Positions 7,378 to 13,683 are shown, numbered from the stretch's first letter. The stretch: 15,792 nucleotides of DNA from an uncultured Comamonadaceae bacterium (GCA_946482115.1 CAMLQP010000040.1:1-15792); one strand, 5' to 3'. The notes: generated by a model from the sequence alone, not told the origin. Numbers and translations are program-made.

Positions 7378-7833
7378 TCAGGTGGGCCTGTGCCGCTCGA
7401 CGCGCACGCGTTGGCCCGTTGCCAGCGGCAGGTCCGTGCCCGGCAGCAGGTCGGCCAACGTGAAGCCGTCCAGGTGCGCCAGGAACACGCCCAGGGCACC
7501 ACCCAGCACGCCCGACAGCCGGCAGTTGCCGCTCAGCATGCAGCGGTCGTCCGTGCCCAGGCATTCCACGAGCGCGAAATCGGGCTCCAGGCCGCGCACC
7601 ACGGCGCCCAGGCTGATGTCGCGCGGTGGCCGCGCCAGCCGCATGCCGCCGCCCTTGCCCCGCACCGTGGACAGCCAGCCCTGCTGGCCCAGCAGGTGGG
7701 TGACCTTCATCAGGTGGGCTTCGGAGATGCCATGCGCCTGCGCCACCTCGGCGATGGTGCACAGGCGGTCCGGCCGCTGCGCCACATACATCAGCAGGCG
7801 CAGGGCGTAATCGGTGAGCGTGGTCAGTCGCAC
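7378..7833 (-). CDS. nsrR: Rrf2-family nitric oxide-sensing repressor NsrR
   Basis: This 151-residue protein starts at the GTG at 7831-7833, giving (M)RLTTLTDYALRLLMYVAQ, the standard NsrR N-terminus; an upstream ATG in frame would only add the antisense of the hemoglobin tail. The winged helix-turn-helix occupies about 1-75, with ISEAHLMKVTHLL as recognition region and the wing VRGKGGGMRLARP. Three cysteines at 91, 98 and 104 (C-x6-C-x5-C) would bind the [4Fe-4S] cluster; D8, a cluster ligand described for Streptomyces NsrR, is present. NO destroys the cluster and relieves repression. The gene overlaps the hemoglobin gene by 10 bp and is downstream of an NsrR-type palindrome, so autoregulation is likely. 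IscR is less likely because of the cysteine spacing and the neighbour. Confidence 0.93.
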   Translation of the reverse strand: MRLTTLTDYALRLLMYVAQRPDRLCTIAEVAQAHGISEAHLMKVTHLLGQQGWLSTVRGKGGGMRLARPPRDISLGAVVRGLEPDFALVECLGTDDRCMLSGNCRLSGVLGGALGVFLAHLDGFTLADLLPGTDLPLATGQRVRVERHRPT

Positions 7834-8225
7834 AGTTCGGTGGGCACGGTGCCCGGGTGGTGGGTGGCCTGGTAGCCCAGCCACAGGCTTTGCGCGATGC
7901 GTTCCGCCATCTCGCAGGCCTGGCGGGCCATGGCCTGGTTGGGCTGCTCCGCCGCATTGTCGCGGAACAGGCGCAGCCAGTGCTGGAACAGCGCGGCACT
8001 GAGACCGGGAATGGCCGCGTGCCTGGGCATGGGCGCGCCACTGAAGCGGCCGGTGCGCCGCAGGATGGCCGACCAGAAGTCCACCAGCCTGGCGAGGTGG
8101 TGGTCCCAGTCGGCGATGTGGGCATGGAAGATGGGGCCCAGCACCGCGTCCTGCCGTACGCGGGCGTAGAAGGTGTGGACGAGTTCGGTGACCTCGTCCT
8201 CGGTGCAGAGGTCAGGGTGGGACAT
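7824..8225 (-). CDS. Group III truncated hemoglobin
   Basis: This 133-residue globin of the 2-over-2 class belongs to group III, like Campylobacter Ctb. Visible landmarks are VHTFYARVRQD with Tyr20 at the B10 position, LGPIFHAHI, FWSAILRRTGRFSGAPMPRH with proximal heme histidine H69, and FQHWLRLF with a Trp at the group III-typical G8 position (W83). Such proteins bind O2 and NO, and are linked to nitrosative stress and respiration under low oxygen. I prefer the ATG at 8223-8225 because AGGA (8234-8231) lies 5 bases upstream; the ATG at 8229-8231 is too close to that site. The C-terminal TELCD overlaps the nsrR start. Control by the adjacent NsrR is strongly suggested by the operator directly in front. 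Confidence 0.93.
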   Translation of the reverse strand: MSHPDLCTEDEVTELVHTFYARVRQDAVLGPIFHAHIADWDHHLARLVDFWSAILRRTGRFSGAPMPRHAAIPGLSAALFQHWLRLFRDNAAEQPNQAMARQACEMAERIAQSLWLGYQATHHPGTVPTELCD

Positions 8226-8231
8226 GGGCAT

Positions 8232-8264
8232 CCTATAAGATTTATTAACAATATATCTTATAGG
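8232..8264. promoter_or_regulatory. NsrR-type operator upstream of the hemoglobin-nsrR operon
   Basis: A perfect 10-bp inverted repeat, CCTATAAGAT (8232-8241) and ATCTTATAGG (8255-8264), continues inward after one mismatch with 4 more paired bases (8243-8246 with 8250-8253) around the centre at 8248. The inner 23 bp run from AAGAT to ATCTT, the signature ends of described proteobacterial NsrR sites. It is an island of A/T in about 70% GC surroundings and lies 7 bp before the hemoglobin start. Binding by NsrR is inferred from this match and from the adjacent gene. Confidence 0.85.
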
Positions 8265-8311
8265 GCCGGCTGCAAGGCCGGTTGCCTCACGGCCTGTGGG
8301 GTTGCGGGGGG

Positions 8312-8587
8312 CTACTTTTCGGGCAGTTCGCGGGCTTCGACGTCCACCACCTCGGCGGTGCCGGGCCGGCCGGGCCAGACGCGCGTGCGCGTGAAGCGCT
8401 GCATGCGCGCCACGAACACCGGCTGGGTGGGTTTGCGGCCCCGCAGCACGGCCCACAGCGCGCCCACCGCCAGCAGCACCAGCGCCAGCAGCAGCAGGCC
8501 CAGGCCGATGGCGGCGGCCAGCAGCCACAGCGCCAGGCCGATGGCGCCGCGCAGCACGCGGCCGAAGAGATCGATCAGTTCGGACAT
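8312..8587 (-). CDS. Small hypothetical membrane protein
   Basis: I do not recognise this 91-residue protein. From the ATG at 8585-8587 it reads MSELIDLFGRVLRGAIG, then a hydrophobic stretch of about 35-40 residues (roughly 14-48, rich in Leu, Ala and Gly) that could be one long or two hairpin membrane helices. A basic LRGRKP follows, and then a hydrophilic tail with FVARMQRFTRTRVWPGRPG and an acidic end VVDVEARELPEK. The positive charges after the hydrophobic part suggest the tail is cytoplasmic. An in-frame ATG at 8651-8653 would add 22 unconvincing residues. It is upstream of, and on the same strand as, the hemoglobin gene, but the NsrR operator lies between them. It is divergent from the DUF502 gene by 89 bp. 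It is probably real given its coherent membrane profile. Confidence 0.68.
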   Translation of the reverse strand: MSELIDLFGRVLRGAIGLALWLLAAAIGLGLLLLALVLLAVGALWAVLRGRKPTQPVFVARMQRFTRTRVWPGRPGTAEVVDVEARELPEK

Positions 8588-8676
8588 GGGCGGTAAATGA
8601 GGGCGTTCCCGGTCAAAACAAGACGCCCTGCGGTCACAATGATTGTTCACCATTGTCGCGCGAGGAACCCCGCTGC

Positions 8677-9285
8677 ATGAAACGCCTGTCCCAATACTTC
8701 ATCCGAGGCCTGATCACGGTGCTGCCGCTGGGTCTCACGGTCTACCTGCTCTATATCTTCCTGAGCTGGAGCGAGGCGCTGGCGCTGCGGGTGGTGCGGC
8801 CCTTCATCGGCGACTTCTACATCCCCGGACTCGGCCTGCTGCTGGGCGTGGCGGGCATCGTCGTGCTGGGCATCGTGGTGTCCCAGCCCTGGCTGGGCCG
8901 GCTGCTGTCGCTGGTCGAACTGCCGTTCACCAACCTGCCGGTGGTCAAGAGCATCTACTCGTCGCTCAAGAGCTTCGCCGACTATTTCTCGCCCCATCAC
9001 GCCCAGAGCCCGCAGCAGGTGGTGGTGCTGCGCCAGCCCGGCGCCGAATGGGAGGTGGTGGGCATGGTCACCCGGCAGGAATGGAGCGACCTGCCCGAGG
9101 GGCTGCAGGGTGGCGACCGGGTGGCCGTCTACATGCCCATGGGCTACAACATCGGCGGCTACACCGTGTTCGTGCCCCGCGCCTGGGTGACGCCCATCGA
9201 CATGTCGGTGGAGGAGGCCATGCGCAGCTCGCTGATCGCCTGGATGGGCGGCGCGCGCCCGGCGCCCACGCCGCCCGCGCCCTGA
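8677..9285 (+). CDS. DUF502 family inner-membrane protein
   Basis: This 202-residue protein starts at the ATG at 8677, preceded by GAGGA at 8662-8666 with a 10-base spacer; an earlier TTG or GTG start would not improve it. It belongs to DUF502 (COG2928), a widespread family without assigned function. The N-terminus MKRLSQYFIRGLITVLPLGLTVYLLYIFLSW is a first membrane helix. A second runs over about 50-75 (IPGLGLLLGVAGIVVLGIVVSQPWLG). The family hallmarks LPFTNLPVVKSIYSSLKSFADYF, GMVTRQEWSDLP and MGYNIGGYTVFVPRAWVTPIDMSVEEAMRSSLIAWMG are all visible. The conserved block after the second helix is predicted to be soluble. The Pro/Ala-rich tail is variable in the family. Confidence 0.93.
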   Translation: MKRLSQYFIRGLITVLPLGLTVYLLYIFLSWSEALALRVVRPFIGDFYIPGLGLLLGVAGIVVLGIVVSQPWLGRLLSLVELPFTNLPVVKSIYSSLKSFADYFSPHHAQSPQQVVVLRQPGAEWEVVGMVTRQEWSDLPEGLQGGDRVAVYMPMGYNIGGYTVFVPRAWVTPIDMSVEEAMRSSLIAWMGGARPAPTPPAP

Positions 9286-9374
9286 GCACTGCGCCCGCCC
9301 GGCGGTGCGGCGCTGGCAGGAACCCGGCGCGCCCTGATGGGTCGGACCCGTAACCACCGCCCCAGGAGTTGCCC

Positions 9375-10013
9375 ATGACCCCCCACCCGAACCCATCGCG
9401 CCGCCGCTGGCTGGCCGGTGCCAGCGCCGTCGCCACGCTGGCGCTGCCCGGCTGGCTCACCCCCTCGCTGGCCCAGGGCCGCGCGCTGCGGCCCACGCCC
9501 AGCCAGACCGAGGGCCCCTACTACCCCGTGGCGCTGCCGGCCGACACCGACTTCGACCTGCTGCGCAACGGCAGCCGCGCTTACGGCGCCGGCCAGGCGG
9601 TCTGGCTGGACGGGGTGGTCACCGACACTGCTGGTGTTCCGGTGCGCGGCGCGGTGGTCGAGATCTGGCAGTGCGACCACAACGGCCACTACCACCACCC
9701 GGGCGACGGCGGGCGCGCCGATCCGGCCTTCCAGGGTTTTGGCCGCGTCAGCGTGGACGCCGAGGGCCGCTACCGCTTCCGCACCCTGAAACCCGCCCCC
9801 TACAGCGGGCGCACGCCGCACATCCACGTGAAGGTGAGGGTGGGCCCGCGTGAGGCGCTGACCACCCAGCTCTACGTCCAGGGTGACCCCGGCAACGAGC
9901 GCGACTTCCTCTGGCGCCGGCTCGACGACGCCGGCCGTGCGGCGCTCACCGTGCCGTTCACCGGCGGTGCCGACGGGGTCGGCGCGCGATTCCCCATCGT
10001 GCTGGCGACCTGA
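9375..10013 (+). CDS. Tat-exported intradiol ring-cleavage dioxygenase
   Basis: This 212-residue protein resembles the protocatechuate 3,4-dioxygenase beta-type fold. The ATG at 9375 has a clear AGGAG at 9364-9368 with a 6-base spacer. The N-terminus has a Tat signal: SRRRWLAGASA (residues 8-18), a hydrophobic region, then PSLAQG with likely cleavage near 33-34. The non-heme Fe(III) ligands are in place: Tyr106 (NGHYHHPGD), Tyr143 (KPAPYSGR), His149 and His151 (TPHIHVKV). Other family features are PTPSQTEGPYYP, VVEIWQCDHNGHY, FQGFGRVSVDAEGRYRFRT and LTTQLYVQGDP. Catechol-type substrates are expected, but none is evident: no ring-cleavage pathway genes are nearby. Secretion through Tat as a folded metalloenzyme is inferred from the signal. 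It stands alone between the DUF502 and YdjM-like genes. Confidence 0.93.
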   Translation: MTPHPNPSRRRWLAGASAVATLALPGWLTPSLAQGRALRPTPSQTEGPYYPVALPADTDFDLLRNGSRAYGAGQAVWLDGVVTDTAGVPVRGAVVEIWQCDHNGHYHHPGDGGRADPAFQGFGRVSVDAEGRYRFRTLKPAPYSGRTPHIHVKVRVGPREALTTQLYVQGDPGNERDFLWRRLDDAGRAALTVPFTGGADGVGARFPIVLAT

Positions 10014-10061
10014 CACCCCCGGCTCCACGCGGCGGCGCGATTTCTGCGACCATCGCCGCCC

Positions 10062-11060
10062 ATGGATTCCCTCTCTCAACTGGCGCTCGGCGCCGCCGTC
10101 GGCGTGGCCGTCATGGGCCGGCGCACCGCCCTGTGGAAGTCCGCCGCCTGGGGTGCGCTGCTGGGCACGCTGCCCGACCTCGACGCCTTCGTCGATCATG
10201 GCGACGCCATCCTCAACATGACGCTGCACCGCTCGGACAGCCACGCGCTGTTCTGGCACACGGTGCTGGCGCCCGCGCTGGGCTGGGGCATCGCCCGCCT
10301 GGACGGCCAGCCCGGGCTGTGGCGGCGCTGGTGGCTGGCGGCCTGGCTGGCGCTCGTCACGCACCCGCTGCTCGACACCATGACGGTTTACGGCACCCAG
10401 CTGCTGCAGCCTTTCAGCGACCACCCGTTCGGCGTCGGCAGCCTGTTCATCATCGACCCGCTCTACACCGTGCCGCTGCTGATCGGTCTGGTCTGGACAC
10501 TGGCCAGCCAGCGCCTGCGGCCCAACGCCATCGGGCTGGCGTTCAGCTGCGCCTACATCGCCTGGAGCGTCGCCGCGCAGTGGCACGCCACCGGCGTGGC
10601 GCGCGAGACCCTGGCGCGCCAGGGCGTGCAGGTCCAGCACCTGCTGGTCACGCCCGCGCCCCTCAACACCGTGCTGTGGCGGGTGGTCGCCGTTACGCCC
10701 ACCGACTACCGCGAGGGCTTCTACTCGCTGCTCGACGACGGGCGCGACATCCGCTTCGACGTGTTCGACCGCGGCGCCGGCCTGATCGCCGCCTACCGGG
10801 GTGACGCCCACCACGACCGCATGGCCCGCTTCACCCACGGCTTCTACAAGATGGAGGCGCGCGATGGCCGGGCCTGGCTCAGCGACCTGCGCATGGGCCA
10901 GGAGCCGGCCTATTCGTTCAATTTCGACATCGGCCCGGCCAGTGGCCCCGGCCAGCCCCCGCCCAAGGCCACGCACGAACGTACCCGGCCAGACATCGGC
11001 CGTGCGCTGGCGTGGCTGTGGCGCCGGATGGGGGGCGACCCGGTGCCGCCGCCCCGGTAG
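10062..11060 (+). CDS. YdjM/DUF457-like membrane-bound metal-dependent hydrolase
   Basis: This 332-residue membrane protein is a member of the YdjM/YbcI-like family (COG1988), annotated as metal-dependent hydrolases on the basis of conserved His/Asp residues. It starts MDSLSQLALGAAVG and carries PDLD (38-41), HRSDSH (56-61) and THPLLD (100-105), the likely metal ligands. Hydrophobic segments lie at roughly 8-36, 63-80, 90-105, 133-150 and 158-172, giving about four to five membrane passes in the N-terminal half. The C-terminal half is soluble with a FYSLLDDGRDIRFDVFDRG region. Substrate is unknown; a phospholipid has been suggested for relatives. No Shine-Dalgarno is evident; GACCAT lies 8 bases before the ATG (see findings). 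The C-terminal end is Pro-rich. Confidence 0.9.
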   Translation: MDSLSQLALGAAVGVAVMGRRTALWKSAAWGALLGTLPDLDAFVDHGDAILNMTLHRSDSHALFWHTVLAPALGWGIARLDGQPGLWRRWWLAAWLALVTHPLLDTMTVYGTQLLQPFSDHPFGVGSLFIIDPLYTVPLLIGLVWTLASQRLRPNAIGLAFSCAYIAWSVAAQWHATGVARETLARQGVQVQHLLVTPAPLNTVLWRVVAVTPTDYREGFYSLLDDGRDIRFDVFDRGAGLIAAYRGDAHHDRMARFTHGFYKMEARDGRAWLSDLRMGQEPAYSFNFDIGPASGPGQPPPKATHERTRPDIGRALAWLWRRMGGDPVPPPR

Positions 11061-11102
11061 TGGCGTTTCCCGGCGTTTCTGGAGAGGTGTCCCTAAAAAT
11101 AA

Positions 11103-11180
11103 TGCTGCACTGCAACAAAAAGGACTTGCATTCCGCCGGGCAAGCCCTAAAATTCGAACCATGTTGCAGTGCAGCAAAAA
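11103..11180 (+). promoter_or_regulatory. Phasin gene promoter flanked by a pair of 15-bp inverted elements (candidate PhaR operators)
   Basis: A plausible sigma-70 promoter has -35 TTGCAT (11126-11131) and -10 TAAAAT (11148-11153) with a 16-bp spacer; the -10 matches the consensus at 5 of 6. Flanking it are TGCTGCACTGCAACA (11103-11117) and its exact reverse complement TGTTGCAGTGCAGCA (11162-11176). Because each core is itself nearly palindromic (TGCA-N-TGCA), the copies also read as direct repeats ending in CAAAAA, 59 bp apart with 14 of 16 bases identical. The downstream copy covers the expected transcription start. TGCA-rich sites upstream of phaP are the known type of target of the PHA-responsive repressor PhaR; binding is inferred here. 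Confidence 0.7.
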
Positions 11181-11237
11181 CCGGACGCCGTTCGGGGCCT
11201 TGCAACACCACCCTCTACCCATTGCAAGGACCCCATC

Positions 11238-11780
11238 ATGCTGACCATTGAACAAATCGCCGCCGCGCAAAAAGCCCAATTCGCCGTCTTCTTCGGCCTG
11301 GGCGCCAAAGCCGTCGAAAGCCTCGAACAGGTGACCGAACTGAACCTGGCCACTTCCAAGGCCGCGCTCAAGGAAGGCGCCGCCCAGGCCAAGGCCGTGT
11401 TTGGCGCCAAGGATCCGCAAGACCTGATCGCCCTGCAGACCGCCTTCGTGCAGCCGCTGGCCGAGAAGTCCGTTGCCTACGGCCGCAGCCTGTACGACAT
11501 CGCCTCCAGCGTCGGTGCCGAATTCGGCAAGACCGCCGAAGCCCAGGCCGCCGACCTGCAAAAGCAGTTTGCCGCCGCCGTGGACAGCGCCGCCAAGAAC
11601 GCCCCCAAGGGCAGCGAGCCCGCCGTGGCCGCCGTCAAGACCGCGCTGAACAACGCCACCGCCGCCTTCGAAGCGATGCAAAAGGCCGTGAAGCAGGCCA
11701 CCGAAATGGCTGAAGCCAACCTGAGCGCCGTGGCCGCCTCCGCCGTGGTGCCGGCACCCAAGGCCGTCAAGGCCCGCTGA
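11238..11780 (+). CDS. phaP: PhaP-type phasin (polyhydroxyalkanoate granule protein)
   Basis: Phasins coat the surface of intracellular polyhydroxyalkanoate granules and control their number and size. The 180-residue product starts at the ATG at 11238, with AAGGA at 11226-11230 and a 7-base spacer. The sequence MLTIEQIAAAQKAQFAVFFGLGAKAVESLEQVTELNLATSKAALKE is the standard phasin_2 opening, and YGRSLYDIASSVGAEFGKTAEAQ is another family block. It is Ala/Lys/Glu-rich and helical throughout, lacks cysteine and tryptophan, and ends in an Ala/Val/Pro/Lys tail (VVPAPKAVKAR) as is usual. Codon use is biased to preferred codons, consistent with high expression. A long leader with probable operators precedes it and a strong terminator follows, so it appears monocistronic. 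It implies PHA synthesis genes elsewhere in the genome. Confidence 0.95.
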   Translation: MLTIEQIAAAQKAQFAVFFGLGAKAVESLEQVTELNLATSKAALKEGAAQAKAVFGAKDPQDLIALQTAFVQPLAEKSVAYGRSLYDIASSVGAEFGKTAEAQAADLQKQFAAAVDSAAKNAPKGSEPAVAAVKTALNNATAAFEAMQKAVKQATEMAEANLSAVAASAVVPAPKAVKAR

Positions 11781-11820
11781 TACCTGCCCGCCGACACGTT
11801 TCACCTGTCTCCAGGGTACT

Positions 11821-11855
11821 GCGCCACCCGGCTTGCCGGCGTGGCGCTTTTTTTT
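11821..11855 (+). terminator. Rho-independent terminator of the phasin gene
   Basis: GCGCCAC (11821-11827) pairs with GTGGCGC (11841-11847), and an inner CCGG (11828-11831) with CCGG (11836-11839), closing a 4-base loop with one unpaired C. The stem is followed by eight T residues (11848-11855). It lies 40 bp after the phasin stop codon and is the clearest intrinsic terminator in the window. Confidence 0.92.
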
Positions 11856-11904
11856 GTCGCCTCGCGGACGGCGACAGGGTTCGCCGCGCCCCACAATGCG
11901 GCGC

Positions 11905-13683
11905 ATGATCGAACTGCGCTCCCCCCTGCAGGCCCAGCTGGTGCAATGGCTGGTGGCTCCCGGCGATGTCGTGCGCGAGGGCGCGCCGCTGGTCATCCTG
12001 GAGGCCATGAAGATGGAGCACGAGCTGCGCGCCGTGCGCGACCTGCTGGTGCGCGAGCTGCGCTTCCAGCCGGGCGAGGTGGTCGCCGAGGGCGATGTGC
12101 TGCTGCTGGGCGGGGTGCCCGCGCAGGCGGCCGTGCCCGTGCCGGCGGATGCGGCGCCCGGCGCAGCCACCGAACGCGCTGACCTGCAGCGCCTGCGCGA
12201 GCGCCTGGCCTTCACACACGATGCCGCCCGGCCCGACGCCCTGGCTCGCCGCCACGCCCAGGGCCAGCGCAGCGCGCGCGAGTTCATTGCCGCCGTGGCC
12301 GACGCGGACAGCTTCATCGAATACGGCGCGCTCGCCGTGGCCGCCCAGAGCCGCCGCCGCAGCGCCAACGACCTGATGCGCAACACCCCGGCCGACGGCC
12401 TGGTGGGCGGCATCGCCAGCGTCAACGGTGGCGGTGGCCAGGCCGTGGTGATGGCCTACGACGCCACCGTGCTGGCCGGCACCCAGGGCATGCGCAACCA
12501 CCAGAAGACCGACCGCCTGCTGGGCGTGGCCGAGGCCCGGCGCCTGCCCGTGGTGCTGTGGGCCGAAGGCGGCGGCGGTCGGCCGGGCGATGTGGACATG
12601 CCCATCGTCGCCGGCCTGCACGTGGGCACCTTCGCCGCGCTGGCCCGGCTGTCGGGCCGGGTGCCGCTGATCGGCGCCACCGGCGGGCGCTGCTTCGCCG
12701 GCAATGCGGCGCTGCTGGGCTGCTGCGACATCGTCATCGCCACGCGGACGAGCAACATCGGCATGGGCGGCCCGGCCATGGTGGAGGGTGGCGGCCTGGG
12801 CCGCTTCGCGCCAGAGGCCATCGGACCGGCCGCGGTGCAGCATGCCAACGGTGTGATCGACGTGCTGGTGGACGACGAGGTGCAGGCCGCCGGCGCGGTG
12901 CGCCAGGCCTTGTCCTACTTCCAGGGGCCGCAGCCCGCCTTCACCGAACCCGACGCCGCCGCGCTGCGCGAGGTGGTGCCCGAGAACCGCCTGCGCGTCT
13001 ACGACAGCCGCCAGGCCGTGCGGGGGCTGGCCGATGTGGATTCGGTGCTGTGGCTGCGCGAGGGCTACGGCCTGGGCCTGCACACGGCGCTGGCGCGCAT
13101 CGCCGGCCGCCCGGTCGGCCTCATGGCCAACAACCCCCAGCACCTGGGCGGCGCGGTCGACGCCGACGCGGCCGACAAGGCCACCCGTTTTCTGCGGCTG
13201 TGCGACACGCACGGCCTGCCGGTGGTCAGCCTGGTGGACACGCCGGGCTTCATGGTCGGGCCGGAGGCCGAACGCACCGGCATGGTCCGACGCGTGGGCG
13301 ATCTGTTCAACACCGCCGCGCGGCTGCGCGTGCCCACCTTTGCGGTGGTGCTGCGCAAGGGCTACGGCCTGGGCGCCATGGGCATGACGGCCGGCGGCTT
13401 CCACGCGCCGGTGTTCACCGTCGCCTGGCCCAGCGGCGAGTTCGGCGCCATGGGGCTGGAGGGCGCGGTGCGGCTGGGTTTCCGCAAGGAACTGGAGGCC
13501 GTGCCCGAGGGTCCGGAGCGCGAGGCCCTCTACCAGCGCCTGGTGGGGCAGCAGTACGAGGCCGGCGGCGCGCTCAACATGGCCGCCACGCTGGAGATCG
13601 ACGCCGTGATCGACCCGGCCGAGACGCGGCGCTGGGTGCTGCGCGGGCTTCAGGCCGCGGCGTCGCCGGGCAGCGCGAAGTAG
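11905..13683 (+). CDS. Biotinyl domain-carboxyltransferase fusion (acyl-CoA carboxylase family)
   Basis: The 592-residue product (ATG at 11905; an ATG at 11896 would add three residues) joins two carboxylase parts. Residues 1-73 form a biotinyl carrier domain: IELRSPLQAQLVQWLVAPGD and EAMKME with biotin-acceptor K36. After an Ala/Pro linker (about 73-95), residues 100-590 are a carboxyltransferase of the AccD/PccB crotonase-like type. Visible motifs are LRERLAFTHDAARPDALARRHAQGQRSAREF, TPADGLVGGIASVNGG, GGGRPGDVDMP, GGRCFAGNAALLGCCDIVIA, GPAMVEGGGLG, LMANNPQHLGGAVDADAADKATRF, VSLVDTPGFMVGPEAE and GMTAGGF. It should move CO2 from biotin to an acyl-CoA. There is no biotin carboxylase domain and no such gene nearby, so a partner must be encoded elsewhere. 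Its 3' end overlaps the convergent kinase gene by 34 bp. Substrate is unknown. Confidence 0.92.
   Translation: MIELRSPLQAQLVQWLVAPGDVVREGAPLVILEAMKMEHELRAVRDLLVRELRFQPGEVVAEGDVLLLGGVPAQAAVPVPADAAPGAATERADLQRLRERLAFTHDAARPDALARRHAQGQRSAREFIAAVADADSFIEYGALAVAAQSRRRSANDLMRNTPADGLVGGIASVNGGGGQAVVMAYDATVLAGTQGMRNHQKTDRLLGVAEARRLPVVLWAEGGGGRPGDVDMPIVAGLHVGTFAALARLSGRVPLIGATGGRCFAGNAALLGCCDIVIATRTSNIGMGGPAMVEGGGLGRFAPEAIGPAAVQHANGVIDVLVDDEVQAAGAVRQALSYFQGPQPAFTEPDAAALREVVPENRLRVYDSRQAVRGLADVDSVLWLREGYGLGLHTALARIAGRPVGLMANNPQHLGGAVDADAADKATRFLRLCDTHGLPVVSLVDTPGFMVGPEAERTGMVRRVGDLFNTAARLRVPTFAVVLRKGYGLGAMGMTAGGFHAPVFTVAWPSGEFGAMGLEGAVRLGFRKELEAVPEGPEREALYQRLVGQQYEAGGALNMAATLEIDAVIDPAETRRWVLRGLQAAASPGSAK

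Noticed and set aside
8266..8281. CCGGC/GCCGG hairpin after the small membrane protein gene as terminator
   Set aside because: The 5-bp stem with 6-base loop has no T-run on the relevant strand; it is too weak to call.
8636..8656. ACAATGATTGT palindrome with a third ATTGT half-site in the gap before the DUF502 gene
   Set aside because: It could be an operator, but the arms are only 5 bp, spacing is irregular and no local regulator fits.
9159..12425. Open frame of 1088 codons on the minus strand
   Set aside because: It runs antisense to five well-supported plus-strand genes, is repetitive in Gly, Arg, Ala and His, and shows no family motif. Long antisense frames are expected at this GC content.
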